NCBI GenBank assembly: GCA_035315885.1
Contig: DATFXM010000013.1
Location: 1 to 31,163 of the forward strand
DNA: 31,163 nt
Reading direction: 5' to 3'
DNA from: DATFXM01 sp035315885
GTDB lineage: Bacteria; Acidobacteriota; Blastocatellia; UBA7656
The position numbers and the translations under genes are program-made. Positions 14,877 to 23,647 of this stretch are shown here, in pieces; the stretch's first letter is position 1, and every line of letters starts with the position of its first letter. The notes under the pieces were generated by a model that was not told the origin of the DNA, made no database searches, and saw only the letters and a list, made by a program, of their open reading frames with translations.

Positions 14877-15110
14877 TTATCGTCTATACCGCCAGTAATA
14901 GTAGTAGTGCCGTCGGTGATGTCTGCGCCAATACCAGTACCCGGGGCGCCTTCGACGAATGATGATAACCTGATCACCATTGGCGACCGTGGATCCGCCA
15001 GCCGAAACTTCGGCTGTCGAAGGTACTCGACTCATGTTTGACTCTGCAGCAAACACCGATGCCGCGGCCATGCTCAGGATGAGTGCCAAAGAAAACAATA
15101 ATCGTTTCAT
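14877..15110 (-). CDS. small secreted peptide with aromatic/Arg-His tail
   Basis: 77 residues from the ATG at 15108-15110, with GGGAGGA 7 nt upstream (15118-15124). Residues 1-22 form a clear signal peptide (MKRLLFSLALILSMAAASVFA, cut after FAA or so). The mature part is Ser/Thr/Val-rich, then IIIRRRRPGYWYWRRHH and ends in a run of Tyr, Trp, Arg and His. The tail is strongly basic and aromatic, which might bind polyanions, cell-wall material or metal; no family is recognised. The longer frame upstream to 15197 is rejected because of the strong binding site and the signal peptide. Confidence 0.75.
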   Translation of the reverse strand: MKRLLFSLALILSMAAASVFAAESNMSRVPSTAEVSAGGSTVANGDQVIIIRRRRPGYWYWRRHHRRHYYYYWRYRR

Positions 15111-15117
15111 CAGTGGG

Positions 15118-15124
15118 TCCTCCC
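15118..15124 (-). promoter_or_regulatory. ribosome binding site of the small secreted peptide gene
   Basis: GGGAGGA (minus strand), 7 nt before the ATG. It fixes the start at 15110. Confidence 0.7.
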
Positions 15125-15442
15125 TTGTTGAATAGCTCCAGGAGAGCCCACTTAAGAGGGCAATCGACGTGCCCAAATGGATTTCAAGAGTACACACCTG
15201 GGCAATAAATCAATGAGTTCTAAGTCCATGATTAATCGGCGCGTGAGTCAATTTGGAAGAATGGTTGCCTGTCGTTTCTTTTCTATTTGATGGTGAAGAA
15301 GTGATGAACGACCGACGCGAAGACGTACACCGTACTGATTGGTGAGTAGTGAGTGTCGTTGACACACAAGACATCGACCCCTTCGGGGTTGGCGGTCTTG
15401 AACGGGAAACTCGAAACCCGAAACCCCAAACTGCCCTCAGCA
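15125..15442. other. intergenic stretch with repeats
   Basis: About 320 bp without a supported gene between the small peptide gene and the FAD oxidoreductase. It holds a GAGTAGTGAGTG piece near 15343, the palindrome core ACCCCTTCGGGGT (15377-15389) and a CTCGAAA/CCCGAAA array (15405-15431). No convincing promoter was found for the peptide gene. Confidence 0.5.
15405..15431. repeat. heptamer array (CTCGAAA type)
   Basis: GGGAAACTCGAAACCCGAAACCCC-like copies just past the stop of the FAD oxidoreductase gene, complementary to the array at 14681-14713. Confidence 0.6.
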
Positions 15443-16603
15443 CTACAACACCGCAGTCTCTTCTAACAGCTTTCCTTCACCGAATCGTTCCATTCGTAGG
15501 GGCGACGCGTCCAAAGCTCGACTCGCACCCATTACGATCATCTCCGAAATGATCTTCCCCGTAGCCGGCGAATGCATAACCCCATGCCCGCTGAATCCGT
15601 TCGCCAGAAACATTCCCTCCACTCCCGGCGCCCGCCCAATTATCGCGTGATGGTCCGGAGTCACCTCGTAAAGCCCCGCCCAACACCTACGCGGGTTTAC
15701 TTGCGCTTCCTCAAAACAAGGCACTCGATTCACCGCTTTCACGAGGATCTTTTCAATGAACTCCCGGTCAAACGAGGTGTCGTACTCGTAAACCTCTTTC
15801 GGTTCCGGCCAGGCCATCATGATGCAAGTGCCTTCGCGCCTGAAATGAAACCCCGTTGCCATCTCAATCACCATCGGAAGCCGGTGCGGCACCAGGTCGA
15901 ACGGCTCAGTATTTACTATCTGTCGCTTTAGCGGCTTAACCGGAAGATCCACACCCACCATTTGAGCGACTGGTGCAGCCCATGCCCCTGCGGCATTCAC
16001 CACCGCTCGAGTTTCCACAGTCCCGCGTGACGTCTCTACCGACTTTATTCGCCCGCCTTCCAGAGCGATCCCCGTCACCTCGGTTCCCAGCCAGACGCGT
16101 GCTCCCCTCTGTCGGGCCTTCGCGGTAAAGCCGGTCATCACGCTGTAAGGGTCTACAAAACCATCGGTCGGACAGTAGCTGCCTCCGAGGATATCGTCGG
16201 AGCGAACCTGTGGCAGAATTTCCACTATTTGTTCGCGACTGACAATCTCTACGCCCTTTACTCCCTGCTCGAGCTGAAGCTTGCGATTTGTTCGAAGATA
16301 TTCCAGATGCGGTTCGGTAGTTGCGATGAACAAGTAGCCAAACGGCCGGTACAACGAAGAATGTCCCGTCAACTCTTCAAACTTCGAAAAAACGTCAATC
16401 GAGTAGAGCGACATCTGAATGTTTATCGGAGTAGCGAACTGCGCACGAACACCACCCGCGCTCTTGCCCGTAGAACCAAGCCCCTGCTGGCCCTGCCGTT
16501 CAATAACCAGAACATCAGTGCACCCTAGTTCACTCAGATGATATGCGCAGCTTGCACCGACAATGCCGCCGCCTATGATGACTACGTCTGCTTTTTCGGT
16601 CAT
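15443..16603 (-). CDS. FAD-dependent amine/amino-acid oxidoreductase (DAO family)
   Basis: 386 residues. The N-terminal Rossmann motif is VVIIGGGIVGASCAYHL (GxGxxG at 11-16) and the FAD-ribose-contacting acid is in VLVIERQ. A second cofactor motif, VVNAAGAWA, occurs near residue 205, and the C-terminal GLYEVTPDHHAIIGRAP / NGFSGHGVMHSPATG block is typical for the sarcosine oxidase / glycine oxidase / D-amino acid dehydrogenase family (DAO fold). These enzymes oxidise secondary or primary amines of small amino acids. The substrate cannot be chosen among sarcosine, proline, dimethylglycine and others. The gene is divergent from the S41 protease gene, with a shared 155-bp upstream region. Confidence 0.88.
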   Translation of the reverse strand: MTEKADVVIIGGGIVGASCAYHLSELGCTDVLVIERQGQQGLGSTGKSAGGVRAQFATPINIQMSLYSIDVFSKFEELTGHSSLYRPFGYLFIATTEPHLEYLRTNRKLQLEQGVKGVEIVSREQIVEILPQVRSDDILGGSYCPTDGFVDPYSVMTGFTAKARQRGARVWLGTEVTGIALEGGRIKSVETSRGTVETRAVVNAAGAWAAPVAQMVGVDLPVKPLKRQIVNTEPFDLVPHRLPMVIEMATGFHFRREGTCIMMAWPEPKEVYEYDTSFDREFIEKILVKAVNRVPCFEEAQVNPRRCWAGLYEVTPDHHAIIGRAPGVEGMFLANGFSGHGVMHSPATGKIISEMIVMGASRALDASPLRMERFGEGKLLEETAVL

Positions 16604-16717
16604 CTATTCAAGCCCGTCTATGATTCTTGTTTTCCTCACACGTCTGAAACTGACGCGGTTCCGCCGGCCGAACGAATTTCCATGCGCCTCTTAGCCGGCT
16701 GCTTACTATACCCTAAC

Positions 16718-16749
16718 TTGACTGGTCACCAGAACCACACCTGTATTAT
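16718..16749 (+). promoter_or_regulatory. candidate promoter of the S41 protease gene
   Basis: TTGACT (16718-16723) and TGTATT (16742-16747) with an 18-bp spacer; TATTAT at 16744-16749 is an alternative. The spacer starts with CTGGT-C-ACCAG, a perfect 5-bp inverted repeat that could be an operator. If it is used, the start of transcription lies at or just before the first ATG (16759), which would favour the ATG at 16789. Confidence 0.4.
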
Positions 16750-16758
16750 TCTCACTTC

Positions 16759-18417
16759 ATGGGTCTGAGGGTTCTAAAGGCGAAGTGGATGTCCATTGCC
16801 GCCCTCGGCATTATCCTGGTCTCTACGCTCGCCGGTGGTTATTTGGGTTCGGGAAGGGCGCGTGCGGTCGTGGCCGGACCCGACGATTCCGAAGAATTGA
16901 CCGATCAATTCAAAGAAGCTCTCGGTACCGTTCAGGATGAGTATGCGGGAACGATAGATCTGGAACGTATCGGAAAGTACTCGATCCAGGGCATGCTCCA
17001 CCAGCTCGACCCTCATTCGGCCTTCTTTACGAAATCCGAATTTGACGACGTTCAGACCGAGCAAAGCAGCCGGATCTTCGGGATTGGGGTCACGATATCT
17101 CGCCGGTACGATCGCGTCTATATTCTTGGCGTTACCCCAGGTGGACCTGGTCATAAAGCCGGATTGCGCTACGGCGACGCAATTCTCGCGGTCGACAAGC
17201 AGAATGTCGAGGAGTGGACTACTGAGCAGGTCATGCACCGCGTACGAGGTGAGCGCGGAGAGCCGGTCGAACTCACAATCGAGCGCGCGGGTGTTACGAC
17301 TCCGATCACCGTTCACATCAAACGCGACGAAGTGAAGCTGCCTTCAGTGCGAAATGCTTTTGTGATCGCACAGGGCAACACTGGATACGTAGCTCTGACC
17401 GGGGGCTTTTCAAGCAGAACGGAAGAAGAGCTCAGCGAGGCGATGACTCGGCTGAAGCAAGAAGGCATGCGACAGCTCATCCTTGACCTTCGCGGAAATC
17501 CGGGCGGGCTACTTGACGAAGCGGTAGCCGTTTCGAAGAAGTTCCTTGGACCTTCCAAGAACATCGTGGAGGTTCGAGGACGAGACGCTCAGGCGTCGCA
17601 CAACACTTATGACGTGCCCGAAAGCAACGTGCCCGAGACAATGCCGATGGTGGTGTTGATTAATCGGCAGACGGCTTCAGCGTCGGAAATAGTAGCGGGC
17701 GCGTTGCAGGACCACGACCGAGCGCGAATTGTCGGCGAGAACAGTTTTGGAAAGGGACTGGTTCAGGGTGTCTTCAGGCTGTGGGGCGGAACGGGTCTGG
17801 TGTTGACTACGGCGAAGTACTACACGCCTTCTGGGCGTTCGATTCAGCGGAGCTATGCAGATATTTCGTTTTACGATTATTACCTGAACCGGTCGGATGC
17901 AGGGAGACACTCATCGAAGCTTTCGACCGGCGACATTTATCATACGGATCTTGGCCGCGAGGTATTCGGTGGCGGAGGGATCACACCCGACATCCTCGTA
18001 AAGCAAGCGCCGTTTCGTGGCAGGTTGTTCTATGCGGTGTTCGATTTTGTGCGGCAACTTGTAGCAGGACAGATCCCGGCGCTTCGCGATTATCGAGTGA
18101 CCGAAACTCAATACAAGATGAAGCTGACTCAGGAGGATATCGATCGATACCCGATAACCGAGGAGCTGATAACGGCATTCCGGCAGTACATGTCATCCAA
18201 GCCGCAGTTTGCGATATCCGAAGAGCGATTCAATGCAGACCTGCCGTATATCAAGACTCAGCTTCGACGCGAGATGATCACTGCGGCTTACGGGGCAGAG
18301 GCGGGCGACCAGGTCTACCTTCCCGACGACCCGCAATTCAAGAAGGCTGTTGAATCGTTATTTCAGGCTCAGATGCTTGTTGAGAACGAACCTCATTCCC
18401 GCCCAGACCGCCAGTAG
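16759..18417 (+). CDS. S41 family C-terminal processing peptidase
   Basis: 552 residues. An N-terminal hydrophobic segment (about 11-30, MSIAALGIILVSTLAGGYLG) anchors it to the membrane with the rest outside the cytoplasm. A PDZ domain at about 100-185 (IGVTISRRYDRVYILGV ... GLRYGDAILAVD) presents substrate C-termini. The peptidase domain has the Ser-Lys dyad S307 (QTASASE) and K332 (GENSFGKGLVQ), 25 residues apart as in CtpB. The family trims or degrades periplasmic proteins from the C-terminus. A C-terminal region of about 130 residues after the core is longer than in minimal CtpA. An alternative ATG at 16789 (MSIAALG) has AAAGGCGAAG in front. The downstream neighbour is convergent. Confidence 0.92.
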   Translation: MGLRVLKAKWMSIAALGIILVSTLAGGYLGSGRARAVVAGPDDSEELTDQFKEALGTVQDEYAGTIDLERIGKYSIQGMLHQLDPHSAFFTKSEFDDVQTEQSSRIFGIGVTISRRYDRVYILGVTPGGPGHKAGLRYGDAILAVDKQNVEEWTTEQVMHRVRGERGEPVELTIERAGVTTPITVHIKRDEVKLPSVRNAFVIAQGNTGYVALTGGFSSRTEEELSEAMTRLKQEGMRQLILDLRGNPGGLLDEAVAVSKKFLGPSKNIVEVRGRDAQASHNTYDVPESNVPETMPMVVLINRQTASASEIVAGALQDHDRARIVGENSFGKGLVQGVFRLWGGTGLVLTTAKYYTPSGRSIQRSYADISFYDYYLNRSDAGRHSSKLSTGDIYHTDLGREVFGGGGITPDILVKQAPFRGRLFYAVFDFVRQLVAGQIPALRDYRVTETQYKMKLTQEDIDRYPITEELITAFRQYMSSKPQFAISEERFNADLPYIKTQLRREMITAAYGAEAGDQVYLPDDPQFKKAVESLFQAQMLVENEPHSRPDRQ

Positions 18418-18431
18418 GCGTGTCCAGTTCC

Positions 18432-18473
18432 GACCCGAAGGGGTTAATACTCAGAACTCGGTACTCACTACTC
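18432..18473. repeat. CCCGAAGGGG core plus heptamer array between convergent genes
   Basis: GACCCGAAGGGGTT (18432-18445), then ACTCAGAACTCGGTACTCACTAC (about 18449-18471). The stop codon of the aldo/keto reductase gene (18468-18470) lies inside the array. Confidence 0.6.
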
Positions 18474-19580
18474 CTCGCCGCTCGAGAACATGCTGAAGAA
18501 GGTCTCCATTGAAACCGGCGAGACTCGCGCCGTCGCAAGGTTCTCTTCAACGTGAGACCGCTTGCTCATCCCCACCAGCGCGGTCGTAACCCCTGGCGTC
18601 GAACGAACAAACTGAATCGCCCGCTGCGCATCGGTAGTCAACCCCGATAGTGCCTGGGATACAAACTCCGGCAAACCAGCGGTAAGCTTCGCCTGAAGAA
18701 TCGACGCGCTGCACATAACCGTAATCCCGAGCCGGTTGCAGGCCATCAAAGTCGAAAGCGTCTCCCCTTCCACCTCCTGATTCCCCAACGTCAGCGCCTC
18801 GGGCATCGCCAGATTGTGAGGCAACTGAATCACCCGAAACCGGTGACCGTCGCCTCCTATCTCCTTAGCAATAGACTCCAGAGTCCCAAGCGACAAATAA
18901 CCTCGCGATCCCGGTTCCTGACGATAGCCGTTCCAGGTGGCGGTACCGTAAAACTGAATCCGGCCTTCAGACGCAGCTCGTTCCAAGAACTCAAACGTAG
19001 ACCTGATCCGGCGAACAAACTCCTCGCCGGAAACAAACTCGAGTTGCGTCTCCGGATTGTGGACGTAATAGATGTCAATCGTGTCGACGCCGAGATTCGC
19101 CAGGCTGCGGGAAAGCTGATCATCCAGGTAAGCAGGCGTCATGCAGTGACCGCCGCCCGCGATATCCTCGGCCCGCGCCAGTCCGCGATTCAGAACATTC
19201 TCGGTGACCCATGCTCTAGCATCGTGCGGAGGTTCTCCGTCGAACGGAAAGAACCCACCTTTGGTTGCGATCACTACTTCGTCGCGCGAAACAGTTCCGG
19301 CGCTGATCGCTTGTTTCAGAGCTGCGCCGATGACGCGCTCACTCCGCTGGAAGCGATAGTTGATCGCCGAGTCGATCACATTGCAGCCGAGTTGAAAAGC
19401 TCGCTTAATGGCGTCCTGATAGGCACGATCAGTGTGCTCATCCCAATGACCGAGATAAGTCCCCAATCCGATCGACGACATCTGCAGTTCCTGCTGCTCG
19501 CGAAAATGTCCTTGAGCGGTAGTCGCGCCGACCCTCTCGGCATATCGTTTGGTTCCCTCTGGCGTCGCACCTTTTCCCAT
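18468..19580 (-). CDS. aldo/keto reductase family protein
   Basis: NADPH-dependent oxidoreductase with a TIM-barrel fold; 370 residues. The catalytic tetrad is complete: D70 and Y75 (NVIDSAINYR), K107 (IATKGG) and H174 (IYYVHNPE). The C-terminal GMSKRSHVEENLA is the usual nucleotide-binding end. At 370 residues it is longer than the classical about 320, with an insertion after the lysine (FFPFDGEPPHDARAWVTENV). AAGGAG sits 4 nt before the ATG. The Nudix gene ends 15 bp upstream, so both are probably on one transcript. The substrate is unknown; it belongs to the large soluble AKR group. Confidence 0.9.
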   Translation of the reverse strand: MGKGATPEGTKRYAERVGATTAQGHFREQQELQMSSIGLGTYLGHWDEHTDRAYQDAIKRAFQLGCNVIDSAINYRFQRSERVIGAALKQAISAGTVSRDEVVIATKGGFFPFDGEPPHDARAWVTENVLNRGLARAEDIAGGGHCMTPAYLDDQLSRSLANLGVDTIDIYYVHNPETQLEFVSGEEFVRRIRSTFEFLERAASEGRIQFYGTATWNGYRQEPGSRGYLSLGTLESIAKEIGGDGHRFRVIQLPHNLAMPEALTLGNQEVEGETLSTLMACNRLGITVMCSASILQAKLTAGLPEFVSQALSGLTTDAQRAIQFVRSTPGVTTALVGMSKRSHVEENLATARVSPVSMETFFSMFSSGEE

Positions 19581-19595
19581 CGTTCTCCTTCGCAG

Positions 19596-20036
19596 CTATT
19601 CCGCTATCAGTTCTCGAGCACGTTCTACCACTTTTCGCTCGCTCCTGAACGCCAGCACTTCTATTGCTTCGTTTATTTCAAACCAGCGCGCGTCGTTTAC
19701 TTCGCTGTCGTGATCGGCAACATCGCCTGATTTGAAACCAAGGAGGTAGAAGTAAACAAACTTATGATAGCGGAACTTCTCTCCATTCTCTGTCCAGTTA
19801 TACCAGTATTCAATCTTGTCGATGCGCTCTATCGGTTCAGTTTCGATTCCGGCTTCTTCGCGGACTTCGCGAACCGCCGCGGCTTCGGTTGATTCACCCT
19901 TATCGATCAGCCCCTTCGGCAACTGCCAGCGCTCGTCTTCTCCAACACAGATCAACGCGACTTCTATCTTGCCGCGCCGGCGGCGGAAAGCAACCCCGCC
20001 CGCGGAGAATTGAAGCTTTGTCTGAACCTTCGACAT
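19596..20036 (-). CDS. Nudix hydrolase
   Basis: 146 residues; hydrolyses nucleoside diphosphates linked to another moiety with Mg2+. The Nudix box fits GX5EX7REUXEEXGU exactly at residues 42-64 (GLIDKGES ... REVREEAGI). The preceding WQLPKG and following DARWFEINEA fit the diadenosine polyphosphate / Ap4A hydrolase or MutT-like branch. A heptamer array starts directly in front of the ATG, leaving no clear Shine-Dalgarno site. The upstream gene on this strand is purL, separated by the paired arrays at 20041-20144. Confidence 0.92.
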   Translation of the reverse strand: MSKVQTKLQFSAGGVAFRRRRGKIEVALICVGEDERWQLPKGLIDKGESTEAAAVREVREEAGIETEPIERIDKIEYWYNWTENGEKFRYHKFVYFYLLGFKSGDVADHDSEVNDARWFEINEAIEVLAFRSERKVVERARELIAE

Positions 20037-20040
20037 GAGG

Positions 20041-20144
20041 AAGTTCTGAGTCCTGAGTCCTGAGTCCTGAATGGTGAGTTCTGAGCTTTCGTGCGGAGAT
20101 GCAATAAAAAAATAACTCAGAACTCAGTACTCAGAACTTCTCAG
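20041..20144. repeat. facing heptamer arrays (TTCTGAG / CTCAGAA type) between purL and the Nudix gene
   Basis: GTTCTGAGTCCTGAGTCCTGAG-like copies at 20043-20090 face ACTCAGAACTCAGTACTCAG copies at 20115-20144 around a loop with an A7 run. The right arm supplies the purL stop codon (TTC TGA). Confidence 0.8.
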
Positions 20145-22416
20145 TCCCGCCGAGTAACGACGAAACCTCGAGCTCCGACGGCAGAGCACTGCGCCATGCG
20201 GATTCAACCTCCGCAACTGCGCGGTCAATTATCGACTCGCCGTTCACCGTCAAGGCCAGCCGATCGCCACCGGTTTGCCCTATCACTCTTGCGATCACAC
20301 CGCCGTCGCGCGCTATAGTTAAAACCGCGTCCACGTTTTCCGGAGCGACCGATAGGATAATTCGCGACGGCGTCTCAGAAAAAAGCTGCGCTGCAGGGGA
20401 CAGGTTGCCCGTCAGCTCCGCTGAGCACCCGATGGCGTTGTGACGGTAACTGGAAAAGCAGCATTCCGCTAGCGTTGCTGCGAGGCCTCCATCGGAGCAA
20501 TCGTGCGCGGACTCTACCAGCCCGGCGCGAATGGCCGACAGACACGCCTCCTGCACCTGAAGCTCGATCTCGAGATCGATCTTTGGTACTCGTCCAACAC
20601 TCTCGCCCACGGTTGCCAGCGCGTAAGAGCTCACACCCAGGTCGTCGGCTGGCTCGCCAAGTAAAATGACCGCGTTGCCTTCATGCTTGAACCAGGAAGT
20701 CGTGACGTGTCTAGGTTCCTCGACAATTCCTACCATGCCGATGACCGGCGTCGGATCTATGCCGCGCCCATCTGTCTCGTTGTAGAAACTGACATTCCCC
20801 CCAGTAACCGGAGTCCCAAACACGTTGCACGCTTCGGTCATGCCGTCCACTACTTCGCTGAATTGCCACATCACCTCGGGCCGCTCGGGAGAAGCAAAGT
20901 TCAAACAGTTGGTCAGCGCAAGAGGTTTCGCGCCGCTGACTACGAGATTCCTGCAGGCTTCGGCCACCACGAGCTTCGCGCCCTCTCGCGGATCCGCGCT
21001 GCAATAGCGGGCATTCGAGTCCAGCGTCATCGCAAGCTGGTGACGTTTTTCCTTTATCCGGATCACTGCCGCGTCCGATCCGGGCAGCACCACCGTGTTG
21101 GTCCGCACCATGTGATCGTATTGCAAGTACACCCATTCCTTACAAGCAATAGTGGATGACGAAATCATCCTCAAGAAAGTCGCTTCCAGCTCTGCGGCTG
21201 ACGACTCGACTTGTGTCACCGCCCGCAGTTCCACCGGTTCAGGTGCATGGAGAGGCCGCCGGTAGACCGGTGCGGCGTCGGTTAGAGCTTCGTTGGGAAT
21301 ATCGGCTACAACTATGCCATCCATCTTCACGCGAAGCCGGCGGTCGTCAGTCACGTGCCCGATAACAACCGCGTCCAACTCCCACTTCTTGAATATCTCG
21401 AGTACTTCGCGCTCGCGTCCCGCGTCGGCCACAATCAACATTCGTTCCTGTGATTCAGACAGCATGATCTCGTAAGCGCTCATGCCTGTCTCGCGCTGAG
21501 GCACCAGATCCAGCGTCAGCTCGATGCCCGTGCCCGCGCGCCCTCCCATCTCACAAGAAGAGCTGGTCAGCCCCGCGGCACCCATATCCTGAATTCCAAC
21601 GATCGCGTTGGCGCGCATCGCTTCAAGGCAAGCTTCCAGAAGCAGCTTCTCCAGGAATGGATCTCCGACTTGTACCGTTGGACGTTTCGACGAAGCCTCT
21701 TCCCCAAATTCTTCGGACGCCATTGTAGCGCCGTGAATACCATCGCGGCCGGTTTTCGCTCCAACATAGATCACTGGATTGCCGACGCCTGCCGCCCGGC
21801 CGTAAAAGATCTGATCTTTGCGCATCACTCCGAGGGTGAATGCATTGACTAGCGGGTTGCGAGAGTAGGACTCGCCGAAACGGACTTCACCCCCAATCGT
21901 CGGTACTCCGAACGCATTGCCGTAGTCGCCGATGCCGCGCACCACTCCGGTCATTATCGACCGATTGCGCGCAACCGTCTCCGCGTCCGTCCCGCCATCC
22001 TCATCTGTAGTTAGCGGTCCGAAGTGAAGCGAGTTCATAGAAGCAAGAGGCCGCGCGCCCATGGTGAAGATGTCTCTGAGAATCCCACCAACTCCGGTGG
22101 CCGCGCCCTGATACGGCTCTATAAAAGAAGGATGATTGTGCGATTCGATCTTGAACGCCGCTGCCAGACCGCCTCCGATGTCCACCACCCCGGCGTTTTC
22201 GCCCGGCCCTTGCAGCACCGCGTCACCCCGAGTGGGCAGACGTCGCAGGTGAACCTTGGAAGATTTGTACGAGCAGTGCTCGGACCACATTACCGAGAAA
22301 ATGCCCAGCTCAGTGTACGTAGGCTCACGTCCGAGCAGTTTGAGGAGGCGGCTATATTCTTCGTCGGTGAGACCGTGACGTCTGACGAGTTCAGGAGAAA
22401 TCTTGGGATCGGTCAT
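20131..22416 (-). CDS. purL: phosphoribosylformylglycinamidine synthase, large subunit PurL
   Basis: ATP-dependent conversion of FGAR to FGAM in purine synthesis, using ammonia delivered by PurQ and assembled with PurS; cytosolic. 761 residues, the normal length of the small-PurL type. Clear family blocks: SEHCSYKSSK near the N-terminus, FKIESHNHPS, GAATGVGGILRD, SLHFGPL and VRFGESYSRNPLVNA. The second half has TGGNVSFYNET, HDCSDGGLAATLAE and a C-terminal SLLGG. The ATG at 22414-22416 is preferred over the adjacent TTG. The stop TGA lies in the first TTCTGAG heptamer, so the last two or three residues may be repeat-derived. It is separated from purQ by an esterase gene on the other strand, unlike the compact purSQL order of many bacteria. 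Confidence 0.97.
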   Translation of the reverse strand: MTDPKISPELVRRHGLTDEEYSRLLKLLGREPTYTELGIFSVMWSEHCSYKSSKVHLRRLPTRGDAVLQGPGENAGVVDIGGGLAAAFKIESHNHPSFIEPYQGAATGVGGILRDIFTMGARPLASMNSLHFGPLTTDEDGGTDAETVARNRSIMTGVVRGIGDYGNAFGVPTIGGEVRFGESYSRNPLVNAFTLGVMRKDQIFYGRAAGVGNPVIYVGAKTGRDGIHGATMASEEFGEEASSKRPTVQVGDPFLEKLLLEACLEAMRANAIVGIQDMGAAGLTSSSCEMGGRAGTGIELTLDLVPQRETGMSAYEIMLSESQERMLIVADAGREREVLEIFKKWELDAVVIGHVTDDRRLRVKMDGIVVADIPNEALTDAAPVYRRPLHAPEPVELRAVTQVESSAAELEATFLRMISSSTIACKEWVYLQYDHMVRTNTVVLPGSDAAVIRIKEKRHQLAMTLDSNARYCSADPREGAKLVVAEACRNLVVSGAKPLALTNCLNFASPERPEVMWQFSEVVDGMTEACNVFGTPVTGGNVSFYNETDGRGIDPTPVIGMVGIVEEPRHVTTSWFKHEGNAVILLGEPADDLGVSSYALATVGESVGRVPKIDLEIELQVQEACLSAIRAGLVESAHDCSDGGLAATLAECCFSSYRHNAIGCSAELTGNLSPAAQLFSETPSRIILSVAPENVDAVLTIARDGGVIARVIGQTGGDRLALTVNGESIIDRAVAEVESAWRSALPSELEVSSLLGGTEKF

Positions 22417-22822
22417 CAATTTTTCTCGCTATGCACCCGGCATCGATTGGCGCGGACAGTGGTTAGTGGATCGCGTTCCACCGGTGTTGATTTGATCGGC
22501 AAGGCTATCGACATAGACGTTGCGGACCGCGTTGACGCTGTGACTTCTCGATGGCGTAAGCCCGCCAATTCTGTGGCTGGCAAAGACTGAGCGATATGCT
22601 AACCCGCGGGTGAAATCTTATCAACCCGGCTACAAACATTGCCCTCCTGCGGAGGGCGTCTCGCTCGTATCTTCATTCGCTGAGTAGAACAGAGGGTTCA
22701 TGGCTACTTTGCGAAGCCTTTGCGGTCAAGTGGTGAAACGCACTACTGATAGCAGACAGCGCTAACTCACTCAACTTATGATTTACGATTTGCAGTTCAT
22801 TATTTACTATTCTCTATTCACT
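22417..22822. other. intergenic stretch between divergent purL and esterase genes
   Basis: About 400 bp without a supported gene. It holds a perfect hairpin at 22641-22657 (GCCCTCC-TGC-GGAGGGC), CTTTGCG-type copies at 22707-22727 and an AT-rich degenerate array ATTTACGATTTGCAGTTCAT at about 22778-22820. No clear promoter or purine riboswitch was seen. Confidence 0.5.
22641..22657. other. perfect short hairpin upstream of purL
   Basis: GCCCTCC-TGC-GGAGGGC, 7-bp stem. Role unknown. Confidence 0.5.
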
Positions 22823-23647
22823 ATGGGTTTCGGAGCTGACTCACACACCCTCACTGGCGATATTCGATTTCACAAGAACTTCCACTCACGCTTTGTCTCG
22901 CGCGATCGCGACGTGATTGTTTATCTTCCGCCCGGCTACCGTCGCTCGCGGGTAAAGCGCTATCCAGTGCTCTACATGCACGACGGCCAGAATCTGATGG
23001 ACGGCGCAACCTCCTTTGTACCCGGCAAAGAGTGGCGCGTAGATGAGACGGCCCAGCGGCTGATAAAGTCAAAGGTTATCGAACCCCTGATCATCGTGGG
23101 GATCTACAACACCGGCGTGGATCGAATCGATGAGTACACGCCTACGCGAGACGAAGGGCGGCAGATGGGCGGCAGCGCGGACGACTACGGCCATATGCTC
23201 GTGCTTGAGCTCAAGCCGTTCATCGATTCGTCATATCGAACGCTCACCGGCGCCCAGCACACTGCAATGGCCGGCTCTTCGCTTGGCGGGCTAGTCACGA
23301 TGTATCTTGGACTCAAGTACTCACACGTCTTCGGCAAACTGGCGGTGTTATCGCCTTCAGCGTGGTGGGACAATCGAGTCATCACTCGCCGAGTCAAGGA
23401 GCTCGCGAGCAAACCGAACGTCAAGATCTGGCTCGATACCGGAACTGCGGAGGGAAAGGACGGCGACGCGCTCCGTGAGGCGGCTCTCCTTCGAGACGCG
23501 CTACTGCAAAAAGGCTGGAAACTGAACGAAGATCTTAAGTACTTTGAAGCGCAGGGCGGGATTCACGACGAAGCCGCCTGGGCGGAGCGAGTCGAACCGG
23601 TGTTGAGGTTCCTGTTCCCCAGAGGGAAGGGGAAGGGGAGGTTCTGA
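22823..23647 (+). CDS. esterase of the enterochelin-esterase / EstD-like alpha/beta hydrolase family
   Basis: 274 residues from the ATG at 22823 (MGFGADSHTLTGDI). The earlier ATG at 22778 is excluded because it encodes an AT-rich repeat (MIYDLQFIIYYSLFT). Family features: RDVIVYLPPGY, VLYMHDGQN, the nucleophile motif AGSSLGG (S153), WWDNR, candidate acid D205 in WLDTGTAEG and His248 in GIHDEAAW. No signal peptide. It lies on the plus strand inside a minus-strand purine gene cluster and ends convergent to purQ. The C-terminal GKGKGRF and the stop TGA run into a TTCTGAG heptamer array. The substrate is unknown. Confidence 0.85.
   Translation: MGFGADSHTLTGDIRFHKNFHSRFVSRDRDVIVYLPPGYRRSRVKRYPVLYMHDGQNLMDGATSFVPGKEWRVDETAQRLIKSKVIEPLIIVGIYNTGVDRIDEYTPTRDEGRQMGGSADDYGHMLVLELKPFIDSSYRTLTGAQHTAMAGSSLGGLVTMYLGLKYSHVFGKLAVLSPSAWWDNRVITRRVKELASKPNVKIWLDTGTAEGKDGDALREAALLRDALLQKGWKLNEDLKYFEAQGGIHDEAAWAERVEPVLRFLFPRGKGKGRF

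Noticed and set aside
16774..17316. 180-residue minus-strand frame
   Set aside because: Antisense to the S41 protease gene.
18816..19730. 304-residue plus-strand frame
   Set aside because: Antisense to the aldo/keto reductase and Nudix genes.
22417..22822. Purine or PreQ1 riboswitch upstream of purL
   Set aside because: Only a short hairpin and repeat DNA are seen; no conserved aptamer core.
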